Assembly: GCA_021773835.1 (NCBI GenBank)
Contig: JAJFJQ010000051.1
Coordinates: 62,001 to 126,000, forward strand
DNA: 64,000 nucleotides
Reading direction: 5' to 3'
Source: Gammaproteobacteria bacterium
GTDB taxonomy: Bacteria > Pseudomonadota > Gammaproteobacteria > Ga0077536
Shown here: positions 57,008 through 64,000 of the stretch, one piece after another
How positions within the stretch are numbered: position 1 is the stretch's first letter
Layout of the letters: the number at the start of each line of letters is the position of its first letter
Position numbers and translations under genes: made by a program
Notes under the pieces: generated by a model
The model's input: only the letters and a program-made list of their open reading frames with translations
What the model was told of the DNA's origin: nothing
The model's database searches: none

Positions 57008-57550
57008 CTAATTTGTAGAAAGTTCGACATCTTTCCACGATTCAATTCGAAATATATCCCACGCTTCATTTATGGGTACGGGAGGGTTGTCAGTGTCGCT
57101 GAGTCTTTCGTCTATAACGTCACTCAGTTTCGGTGGGAACGCGCCTCGCCCCGACTCTTCCCACCAAGCCCGCCCGCCTTTCCCCGCGACGAGACCAAGT
57201 GCGATTGTCTCCCAATGTTGGTAGCGTTCAGTGTCTAGCGAACCGTTTTGATACAGGTCTAAAACTATTTCAAAATGATTTAAATATTGGATAACCCAGA
57301 AAATTGCGTTGGCTCGCTCAATAACGTTAGTAGGTGTGTCACCATCTGCGAATAGAGCATAAGCCCGAACCAGAGCAGGATCTCGTAGCTGCTCGGCTAA
57401 TTTGTTCTGCCCCGTTTGGACAGACACAATTTCTTCGCGTTTTTGTTGAGAGTTGCTCTGCCGGATCTGCACGGCGAGATAGATGAGCGTGATAACTACC
57501 GCGAACGCGCCTACGGTCTCACTTATGGCTCCAATTGCGTCCCAATTCAT
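57008..57550 (-). CDS. Hypothetical protein with one membrane helix
   Basis: 180 residues. One N-terminal membrane helix (VGAFAVVITLIYLAVQIRQ, about 12-30), then a helical soluble part with WVIQYLNHFEIVLDLY and WWEESGRGAFP. It resembles conserved hypotheticals in marine proteobacteria but no family name is given with confidence. It opposes the cassettes in direction. Confidence 0.6.
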   Translation of the reverse strand: MNWDAIGAISETVGAFAVVITLIYLAVQIRQSNSQQKREEIVSVQTGQNKLAEQLRDPALVRAYALFADGDTPTNVIERANAIFWVIQYLNHFEIVLDLYQNGSLDTERYQHWETIALGLVAGKGGRAWWEESGRGAFPPKLSDVIDERLSDTDNPPVPINEAWDIFRIESWKDVELSTN

Positions 57551-57908
57551 CGTTCAATTCCCGCTAGAAAATCCAGCGAGCAGCATAGTCGAGAACATTA
57601 GTTGCGTGAACTTCCGTTGATGGCCGTTCGCGCTCGCTCCCGTCCCTAATGCGAAGGTCCGTTCTCTGGCGCTAAGGCGTCGCTCGATTGCGCGCGACAG
57701 GTGGTTCCGTGCCCAAACGCGGCGCCTAGCCAGGCGACTATACGCTGAAGTAATTCGATATATACCCTTCTCTGATCATGGGTGATTCTGCCCTTCGTTA
57801 GTAGTAGCCTCTCGTGGTGGCCGATAATTTTTCGCCACACACAACCGGGAGGAGTAAACGATAACGCCTCCACCGGATGAAAAACCAACTAATAAAAAGG
57901 ATAAAACC
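57551..57908. other. Gene-free stretch
   Basis: No ORF of note. An isolated GCGCCTAGCC resembles an attC R'' box but no partner R' box or stem is found. AAAGGAT near 57897 is the likely ribosome-binding site for the next gene. Confidence 0.4.
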
Positions 57909-58292
57909 ATGCCAGTCGGAAAAGAACTCGGAACATACACAGGAAAATTTTCATCGGTTCGTATATGCGAGATAAACGGTGACCAGCAAATTGCGGAAGG
58001 CTCGTATACGGCGAAAGTATCGGGTGAAATTAGCGGCACAGCCGTTGGCACTATGACGTTTGACGGAACCAATGAGCGGGGAACCTATACTGAGCTTGGT
58101 GTCGGGTATTTGGATTCAGGTGATGTTACAACATACAAAGCCCACGGCGTCTATTGGTTTGGGGGCAAGGGAAATGGTTGGCAGACTAGAGCTGCCGTCA
58201 TGATGGGTGACCAGACGCTTGTAGTAGAGGGTCAAATAAAAATGTCGGACGGGGTCTTCTCGCTAAGTGGCAAGGTAGCCGAACTAAAATGA
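57909..58292 (+). CDS. Hypothetical protein, beta-rich
   Basis: 127 residues, no signal peptide, with alternating Gly/Thr/Tyr strands (GTAVGTMTFDGTNERGTYTE, KAHGVYWFGGKGNGW). It looks like a small all-beta barrel. No family recognised. A terminator follows at 58381. Confidence 0.6.
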   Translation: MPVGKELGTYTGKFSSVRICEINGDQQIAEGSYTAKVSGEISGTAVGTMTFDGTNERGTYTELGVGYLDSGDVTTYKAHGVYWFGGKGNGWQTRAAVMMGDQTLVVEGQIKMSDGVFSLSGKVAELK

Positions 58293-58380
58293 TGCCCATT
58301 CAACTTACCCGTCCGCATCTCCGAGACACTTGCTCGCTGAGTCGTTTGGGTGGGTGAGTCGATTGAAGACGACCAGCAGG

Positions 58381-58405
58381 AACCCGCTTCGGCGGGTTTC
58401 TTTTT
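58381..58405 (+). terminator. Rho-independent terminator
   Basis: AACCCGC, loop TTCG, GCGGGTT and then TCTTTTT. It lies 88 bases after the hypothetical gene and just before the end of the convergent catabolic operon. Confidence 0.92.
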
Positions 58406-58419
58406 GACACATCAACGCG

Positions 58420-58851
58420 TTAGCTTAACGGAACCCGCACAACGCCGTGCGCCGTCGAAACCAATCGATCTGCGTTTTTTAGCGTTTGTTCAATCGTTAC
58501 CACGCCAACATCCGATCGGCGCACCGTGTCACTAACCGAGCCTTCGAGCAGCAGCAAATCCCCGGCGAACGCCATCGAGCGATAACTCACTGACAGCTTT
58601 TCGATAAACCCGCGGGGTCCAATCCAAGCGCCGATTTCACGTGCAAATATCGCGCCGAACATCTGGCCGTCGATAACCGGTTTTTCTAATCCGCGAGCAG
58701 CAACATAGTCTGCGTCGTAGTGCAGCCGGTGCCAGTCCCAGGTCGCCGCGCCGTAGGCCATGAGATCCGATGCATTAAAAGTTTTCTTTATTGTCGGCAG
58801 CGCATCGCCGACGTTTATCGCTTCGAATGATCGGGTGTCCGCAAGCTTCAT
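58420..58851 (-). CDS. MaoC-type (R)-enoyl-CoA hydratase, C-terminal type
   Basis: 143-residue hot-dog fold. Catalytic Asp/His are visible in TWDWHRLHYDADYVA, the hydratase-2 motif. The end overlaps the next gene by four bases, ATGA. It probably pairs with the adjacent MaoC protein to act on an enoyl-CoA intermediate. Confidence 0.85.
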   Translation of the reverse strand: MKLADTRSFEAINVGDALPTIKKTFNASDLMAYGAATWDWHRLHYDADYVAARGLEKPVIDGQMFGAIFAREIGAWIGPRGFIEKLSVSYRSMAFAGDLLLLEGSVSDTVRRSDVGVVTIEQTLKNADRLVSTAHGVVRVPLS

Positions 58852-59339
58852 GCTATCGGTTGATAGACTATCGTTTCGCGATTCGTCGCTAGTAGGGTGC
58901 GCTGTTGATCGTGGTACTGTGCGAACGATACAACGAACAGCTGCGTCCCACCTTTTGCGTACGAGCGTTCGTCGATGCTTTCCAATCTCCAGGTTACGGT
59001 CAAAACGCTATCGGGCACCGTCGGTTGGAAGAATTCGTAATCATTGCCGACGCGAATCAAGCGACAATTCGATAGCGGTAGATCCCAGGTATGGCCGACA
59101 TAACCGTGTTCGTCCGCCGCGGCGTCGATGTATTGGCAAGTCTCACAAATTAGCGTCGGCGGCGCGATTGCGCTGGCATACCCAGCTTCCCCCGCATATT
59201 CATCATTTCGATAAAGCGGATTATCATCACCGACGGCGGTTGCAAAATATCGAATTGAAGCGCGGCCGATTTCTTCCGGTGCGTGATAGGTTACTTCGCG
59301 GCCGATCCATGCGCGGATTTCATCGGTAAGCAGACCCAT
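58848..59339 (-). CDS. MaoC-type dehydratase, N-terminal (FAS1-like) type
   Basis: 163 residues. The hydratase motif reads GDDNPLYRNDEYA, with Tyr in place of the catalytic His, so it is probably a non-catalytic or partner subunit of the next MaoC protein (compare HadA/HadB-type heterodimers). It starts nine bases after the RidA-type gene. Confidence 0.82.
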   Translation of the reverse strand: MGLLTDEIRAWIGREVTYHAPEEIGRASIRYFATAVGDDNPLYRNDEYAGEAGYASAIAPPTLICETCQYIDAAADEHGYVGHTWDLPLSNCRLIRVGNDYEFFQPTVPDSVLTVTWRLESIDERSYAKGGTQLFVVSFAQYHDQQRTLLATNRETIVYQPIA

Positions 59340-59348
59340 CGCCTTAGC

Positions 59349-60515
59349 CTAGCCGTTCGATGGATCCAAAATCGCGAATGGATCAACTTCGAGTAGCATT
59401 TCCGATCGCAACAAAGCTTCGCAAACAAGCCCGGTTGAAGCAGGGTAGGGTTCGTTAAATACTCGGCTGCGCACGGCGCCAACGCCACGATAGTCCGGTA
59501 GGGCCTGACGTAGGACATATTCGATCGTCTTAATCAAATTTTCTGCGCTGCCGCCAGCATGTTCGATAAGCTTAATAATGTTAGCGTAGATGTATTCAGC
59601 TTGTGCGGCGATATTGCCTACATGCTCAACCACACCGGACTCGGGATTGATGGCACCTTGCCCCGAAAGGAAAAGTAAGCGGCCGGCCCGCATCCCGGGA
59701 CTGTAGGTTAATTTATCGAAGTGCGCCCAGCCGGGATTGATTGCCTCTGGCATTTCTCGACTGGCAACGAAGTCATATTGAATGAGTGCGTCATCGTGAC
59801 ATAGCCGCGGCATTAATATCCCGGTTGCGGCGGGATAGACTGGGCCTAGGTGCTCGCGCCGAACAGCGCCGGTATCGCGGTAGGCAGGTTGCGACTTCGG
59901 CATGAAATAATCTGCCGTTTTGACCACCGCGGAGAACGTGAGCCCCAGCGCGGCGAGTAAGGTCTCCGCTTTGGCGAAGATTGCCTCGGTTTGGGCACGG
60001 ATGTCACCCGGCGCGATAACCTTGTCGTGCTCGTCAGTTGGCAACACGCTCGGTAGAAACACTACGCCGGCGTCATGCGCGCTAGCCGCGGCGGACGCCG
60101 ATCGGCGCGCTGCGGTGACTTCAATTTCAATAAACGCATCCGGTCGCAACAGACTTTTCACCGGGACGGTATTGATTGTTGGCCGATGATCACCGAATAC
60201 GTCTTCGCGAACCGCGGACGCCTCGGCATATCGTTCAATTCCTTCGGGTCTTAAGTATTCAACAATGCGAACAACATCGGCGAAAGTTCGATTCGACGCG
60301 TTCAGTATTGCGCCAATCTTCTCGTATGCCGTGCGTACTTGCTGTGCCATGTCACCTCGCACAACGATACGTTTACTCTCAGCGTCGAATTCGGACGCGG
60401 TATGACCTGACAGGTAGGCGAACTCGCCGCAATCGAGCCCAAGTGAAAAGGAATAGCGTGAGTAATCGAACCACTTGAAGTGATCCGGTTTTATCGCAAT
60501 GGGTTTAATCGTCAA
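59349..60515 (-). CDS. Protein with three tandem RidA/YjgF domains
   Basis: 388 residues with three RidA-like domains (about 25-137, 148-256, 265-383). The RidA catalytic Arg region (PARSC in E. coli) reads PTINT, PAATG and PASTG in the three domains, so the usual imine-deaminase Arg is missing in all; this fits Rid subgroups of unknown activity. TTG start with GAGGCGA upstream. It may form an internal trimer-like ring. Confidence 0.82.
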   Translation of the reverse strand: MTIKPIAIKPDHFKWFDYSRYSFSLGLDCGEFAYLSGHTASEFDAESKRIVVRGDMAQQVRTAYEKIGAILNASNRTFADVVRIVEYLRPEGIERYAEASAVREDVFGDHRPTINTVPVKSLLRPDAFIEIEVTAARRSASAAASAHDAGVVFLPSVLPTDEHDKVIAPGDIRAQTEAIFAKAETLLAALGLTFSAVVKTADYFMPKSQPAYRDTGAVRREHLGPVYPAATGILMPRLCHDDALIQYDFVASREMPEAINPGWAHFDKLTYSPGMRAGRLLFLSGQGAINPESGVVEHVGNIAAQAEYIYANIIKLIEHAGGSAENLIKTIEYVLRQALPDYRGVGAVRSRVFNEPYPASTGLVCEALLRSEMLLEVDPFAILDPSNG

Positions 60516-60585
60516 TCGCCTCGTTGTTTTTTACTGGCTCGAGCAGACGATCACCATGTGCAACAGGACCGCGGCTAGGCTACGT

Positions 60586-61215
60586 TCAGGCAACCGCCGA
60601 TTCAGTGCCTCGCCATGCCGAAATTATCTCGCCCGTGTCGACGACCCAGCCGAATCGTGTGCCCATTGTCGTCAAGGCCCATTCATGACGCTCCGGTGCG
60701 ATCTCGCCGGTGGCGTCACGCATCACATAAGTCCGGAAGTCGCGCTGCGCCGCATCGCGTACAGTGGTTTCGACACAGATATTTGTCGTAACCCCGCACA
60801 CGACGAGATGGCGAATATCTTGCGTTGTCAGGACCGAATTCAGCGGTGTGCCGTAAAACGCGCTATAGCGGTTTTTGTCGACAATGAAATCCGCTGGCTG
60901 TGGTGCCATTTCGTCGATCAATTCCGCATCCCAGGTACCGGCGGCGCACATTTTCGCTTCCACCGCGCCCGGTAGAACCTCCTCCATGATGACGCCTGCG
61001 TCACGATAGTCGTCGCGCCACATGAGTCGGGTGAAGATGACCGGCACAGCGTGCGTGCGCGCTGCGGCAATGAGGTTGACACATGGTGCGATTGCGGCTT
61101 CGCACTGGGTGATATCGAATCCCGCGAGATCCGCCGATCCCTGTTTGCGACAAAAACCATTTTGCATGTCGACTACGATGACTGCAGTGCGATGAATTGG
61201 GGGCAGATTAGACAT
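60586..61215 (-). CDS. Isochorismatase-family cysteine hydrolase
   Basis: About 209 residues. The catalytic triad Asp (VVDMQNGF), Lys (VDKNRYSAFYGT) and Cys (GVTTNICVETT) is complete. The family includes amidases, N-carbamoylsarcosine hydrolases and peroxyureidoacrylate hydrolase (RutB). Beside a RidA protein and a Rieske oxygenase, an amide or N-acyl intermediate is likely. ATG 61215 is preferred over TTG 61227. Confidence 0.87.
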   Translation of the reverse strand: MSNLPPIHRTAVIVVDMQNGFCRKQGSADLAGFDITQCEAAIAPCVNLIAAARTHAVPVIFTRLMWRDDYRDAGVIMEEVLPGAVEAKMCAAGTWDAELIDEMAPQPADFIVDKNRYSAFYGTPLNSVLTTQDIRHLVVCGVTTNICVETTVRDAAQRDFRTYVMRDATGEIAPERHEWALTTMGTRFGWVVDTGEIISAWRGTESAVA

Positions 61216-61245
61216 AAAGTTGCTCAATCACGGACAGGTTGTAGG

Positions 61246-61608
61246 TTATTTATATTCGAAAGGGGTGTATAGGCCACCGGCGGCATGTTCATGAACTGGT
61301 ACAAAGCGTTCTGCTGGCAGGCCGTCATACTTGGATTCATCGGCGTCGAATTTTTCAACCGCAAAGGTCACTTCAGCCATGCTCAGTAATAAGGTCATTA
61401 GGTGCTGTTCGGGCTCGGGAAAGTCCTTCATTTCGAATTGGTTTAAATGATCGATAACGGCTTCCAAGCGCGGCACCATCATTTCGTAAAACATCCGCAG
61501 CTCCGCCGGTGAGCTTTTATGGCGTTTTTCTACCCGTTCGATTTCCGTGCCTAGACACCAGCCGTTGGTTGCAAGTGATTGCAGATCTTTGAAGGCTTCC
61601 GGTAACAA
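61246..61608 (-). CDS. Small helical protein of the Rieske cluster
   Basis: 120 residues, helical, with CLGTEIERVEKRHKS and an acidic middle; no cofactor motif. TTG start nine bases after the Rieske stop. No family recognised. It could be a small oxygenase subunit or adaptor, but the sequence gives no proof. Confidence 0.65.
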   Translation of the reverse strand: MLPEAFKDLQSLATNGWCLGTEIERVEKRHKSSPAELRMFYEMMVPRLEAVIDHLNQFEMKDFPEPEQHLMTLLLSMAEVTFAVEKFDADESKYDGLPAERFVPVHEHAAGGLYTPFEYK

Positions 61609-61617
61609 GATACGAAC

Positions 61618-62886
61618 CTACTTTATGTGCTCGCGCACACCATCGCGCCAATGTCGAATTTCCTGTTCTACGGCCCAGTAGTTGTGCCTTACAAACATCT
61701 CCTCGTCTTGCAACACGATCGAGTCGATCGCGCCCGACTCAAGTGCTTCCTGGGTGTGCTCATGCGTTGTGCCATCTTCGCGCAAGGCGTCGCGCAGCAA
61801 GATCCGTCCGTACTCCTCGGAAAATCGCTCGCCGGCATTGTGTGGTTCCGGCATGTGGATCTTGATCTCCCACAACATGCGGTTTTCCGACAGGGGCCAA
61901 AATTGGTGGGTATGCCATACCCCGCCGAGAATCAACACATTGGTATTAGGGAACAGATGCACGATGTCAAAGCCCCAGTCGGGGGCGTTCGAACTATTAA
62001 TGCCCGGCCCGGTGGGTTGGCTAACTTGGCCGAGTCGCGTTATTGAACTGTATTTCCCGAGCGCGAAGATCTCGACATCGCGCGGTTGATAGTGTGGGTT
62101 GCCCGGCCAGTTGCCATATCGATGGCGGTCGTAGAGTTGCATGTCGAACGATTCGACGTGCGGGCGATCCGGTCGATTGAACAAGTTCGGCCACGTTTGA
62201 CCATGTAAATACGGGACGTGGTAGACCTCCGATTGTGCATCGAGTGCGAGTTTCCAATTCGATCGCTGGAACGATTGGTAATGGTAGCGCTGTGGCAGGT
62301 TGTGGAACGGGTAATCGCCAAGGTGCGAGGCGATTGGTCCGAGATAGGTTTCTAGGGATTCGTCGGGTTCTTTTTGCAAATTGATAAAGATAAATCCGGC
62401 GCAGATCCCAAGCGCGACCGGCGGCAAATTCAGTTTGTGGCACAGCGGCTCTTTGAAATTCCCTTCTTCCGGCACAAATACGAGCTCGCCTTTGCCATCA
62501 TAGACGAAGCCGTGGAAACGGCAGGGCCAGGCACAACCGCGCCGATGCCCTTTGAAGTCCCACACGAGTTTGTTGCCGCGATGCCGGCAGACGTTGTGGA
62601 ACGCACGTACTTCGCCATCGCGGTCGCGAACAATAAGGATCGACGCGCCGGCAGCATGGATTTCGCGGACGATGTAGTCGCCCGGGTTCGGAATTTCATC
62701 GACCGTACCGACGTTCAACCAACAGCGCTTGAAAATACCGTCGCGTTCCCATTCGAACCATTGTCGCGACACCATCGATTCGATTGGCACGGGACCCGTC
62801 CCAATTTCTGGGAAGGTTTCGCGCCAGCGGCGACCGAGGTCGGCCGGTAATGGAGTGAGATCGGAGTGTATTGGATTTGTCGCCAT
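61618..62886 (-). CDS. Rieske aromatic-ring-hydroxylating oxygenase, alpha subunit
   Basis: 422 residues. Rieske [2Fe-2S] ligands CRH and CRFH (NVCRHRGNKLV, AWPCRFHGFVYD) are at about 100-125; the mononuclear iron site follows with ALDAQSEVYHVPYLHG. It acts with a separate reductase, not in the window. ATG 62886 is preferred over the longer frame to 62922. The substrate is unknown. Confidence 0.9.
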   Translation of the reverse strand: MATNPIHSDLTPLPADLGRRWRETFPEIGTGPVPIESMVSRQWFEWERDGIFKRCWLNVGTVDEIPNPGDYIVREIHAAGASILIVRDRDGEVRAFHNVCRHRGNKLVWDFKGHRRGCAWPCRFHGFVYDGKGELVFVPEEGNFKEPLCHKLNLPPVALGICAGFIFINLQKEPDESLETYLGPIASHLGDYPFHNLPQRYHYQSFQRSNWKLALDAQSEVYHVPYLHGQTWPNLFNRPDRPHVESFDMQLYDRHRYGNWPGNPHYQPRDVEIFALGKYSSITRLGQVSQPTGPGINSSNAPDWGFDIVHLFPNTNVLILGGVWHTHQFWPLSENRMLWEIKIHMPEPHNAGERFSEEYGRILLRDALREDGTTHEHTQEALESGAIDSIVLQDEEMFVRHNYWAVEQEIRHWRDGVREHIK

Positions 62887-62985
62887 ACGGCAGACGATGC
62901 CTCTGCCCGCCGCCAGAGTCAACGGTTTTCGGGCTTGCGTCGAAAGTTGCGCTAGTTGCGCTGCACCATTTATCGGTGGGGCGGT

Positions 62986-64000
62986 TTAGTCGATTTCGTC
63001 CCGCAGAACACGCCGCAAGAGTTTACCGGTGGGATTCCGCGGTACCGAGTCCACGATCCGATATTCCTTCGGTACTTTGAAGTTCGATAATTCGGCGCGG
63101 CAGTGCGCCTCTAGCGCGACGATGTCGATATCACCCTTACCGACGACGAATGCCACAACGCGCTCGCCCCAATGTGCATCCGGTGCACCGACGACAACGG
63201 CCTCAGTGACACCGGGTAGTCGTTCGAGCACGGTCTCGACTTCCTTTGGGTAGATATTAACGCCGCCCGAGATGATCATGTCCTTTGCGCGTCCCTCGAT
63301 GTAGAGAAAGCCTTCCTCATCCTGACGACCGAGATCCCCCGCCGTTACCCAATCCTCGTGCCAGGCCGCGGCCGTTTCCTCGGGATGATTCCAGTACCCA
63401 TTGAATAGATAGGGAGAGCGCGAATAAACCACGCCTTTATCGCCGGCTGCGACCGGGCAACCGTCGTCGCCGAGGATGGCGATCTCGGTTAAGGGGAACG
63501 GCAGGCCAACGGAATCTCGCTTTCGCAGCACGTCCCCTGGTCGAATATTCGACACAATGCACGCTTCGGTTGATCCATAACACTCGAACAATCGTCCTTC
63601 GCCGAAATATGCAACGAGTTGTTCTTTAGCCGATTGCGGCAGCGGCGCCGCATTTGAAATCACCGTCTTTAGATGTGGGTAACGGTAGCGTGCGCGTGTT
63701 GAATCGGGCAGCGAAAATAGCGCGCTAACGTGGGTCGGTACGACGAACACGCTGGTAGCACAGGTAGCCTCGAGTTCACTGAGTAACTGCTCCGGATCGA
63801 AGCTCGATAGAATCGTACAACAGCCGCCCGAGAACAAAGGCGCAACGCCAAAGGCGAAACCCCCGCCGTGATACAAGGGTGCCACCGCGAGGCCGTGATC
63901 CTCAGGTCCATAGCAGCCATATTCGGCGGCCATACCGAGAAACGTCAGTATGCGCGAGCGATGCGAGAGCATGATCCCTTTTGGTTTACCGGTGGTGCCA
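62986..64000 (-). CDS. AMP-dependent acyl-CoA ligase, 5' end off the window
   Basis: ANL-family enzyme that activates a carboxylate to its CoA thioester. The visible part starts with the end of the AMP-binding motif (GTTGKPKGIMLSHR at the right edge) and continues with FECYGSTEA, the domain-linker YIEGRAKDMIISGGVNIYP and the C-terminal catalytic Lys in NPTGKLLRRVL. It is the most upstream gene of the minus-strand catabolic run seen here. Confidence 0.92.
   Translation of the reverse strand, partial: GTTGKPKGIMLSHRSRILTFLGMAAEYGCYGPEDHGLAVAPLYHGGGFAFGVAPLFSGGCCTILSSFDPEQLLSELEATCATSVFVVPTHVSALFSLPDSTRARYRYPHLKTVISNAAPLPQSAKEQLVAYFGEGRLFECYGSTEACIVSNIRPGDVLRKRDSVGLPFPLTEIAILGDDGCPVAAGDKGVVYSRSPYLFNGYWNHPEETAAAWHEDWVTAGDLGRQDEEGFLYIEGRAKDMIISGGVNIYPKEVETVLERLPGVTEAVVVGAPDAHWGERVVAFVVGKGDIDIVALEAHCRAELSNFKVPKEYRIVDSVPRNPTGKLLRRVLRDEID

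Noticed and set aside
57690-57830. Second attC near GCGCCTAGCC
   Set aside because: The R''-like box is present but no GTTRRRY partner or stem with bulges is found downstream; GTTAGTA does not fit.
1-64000. CRISPR arrays and prophage
   Set aside because: No regularly spaced repeat-spacer pattern, cas gene, phage structural gene or phage integrase was seen.

Overview
The window reads as chromosomal DNA of a motile gammaproteobacterium, probably an environmental or marine one; this is inference from gene content and order, and no species is identified. The main clues are a flagellar/chemotaxis block laid out as in polarly flagellated gammaproteobacteria (fliGHIJKLMNOPQR-flhBA-flhF-flhG-fliA-che), the polar-placement pair FlhF/FlhG, sigma54- and sigma28-type promoters in front of flagellar and chemotaxis transcription units, a MotC/MotD-type stator pair, a VPLPA/PEP-CTERM-like sorting tail, and integron cassette DNA.

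Region 1 (1-16124): late half of the flagellar basal body and export genes, all on the plus strand except an MscS-type channel gene inserted backwards between fliJ and fliK. fliG runs off the left edge. fliK and fliL each have a near-consensus sigma54 (-24/-12) promoter. The genes are tightly packed with many 1-4 base overlaps, ending with the flagellar sigma factor fliA.

Region 2 (16189-34906): chemotaxis. cheY, a ParA-type ATPase and an HDOD gene are followed by a sigma28-type promoter and cheZ-cheY-cheA-cheW, two related receptors (one membrane-bound with a Cache-like sensor, one soluble with duplicated PAS domains) that both end in a WxxF CheR/CheB tether, a STAS protein with two FliM-like CheY-docking motifs, a small helical protein with a CheZ-like DxxxQ motif, then cheR-cheD-cheB, another cheY, and motC-motD. 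A third sigma54 promoter follows motD and fronts a short basic protein and a DUF2802 gene.

Region 3 (34913-41423): a beta-barrel porin, a periplasmic redox set (MauG/CcpA-like di-haem peroxidase, cupredoxin, two-haem cytochrome c), another receptor, and tRNA-Ser(GGA). The tRNA 3' end plus its terminator hairpin is repeated 177 bp downstream.

Region 4 (41555-48866): an Old-Yellow-Enzyme reductase, a Tyr/Arg/His-rich exported peptide, and a minus-strand run of AraC regulator, YHS protein, MMPL exporter, ferritin-like protein and a KASIII-like condensing enzyme. The last three overlap and look like a small lipid or polyketide synthesis-and-export unit.

Region 5 (49806-58405): accessory DNA. 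It holds a 986-residue repeat-rich exported protein with a VPLPA-type tail, a truncated Baeyer-Villiger monooxygenase, an integron-type cassette with a recognisable attC, a second cassette whose HEPN-like ORF is cut by a complete IS256-family element, and two hypothetical genes.

Region 6 (58420-64000): a minus-strand catabolic cluster with an acyl-CoA ligase (running off the right edge), a Rieske oxygenase alpha subunit, a small unknown protein, an isochorismatase-family hydrolase, a triple-RidA protein and two MaoC-type hydratases. It probably degrades a ring or nitrogen-containing compound through CoA intermediates.
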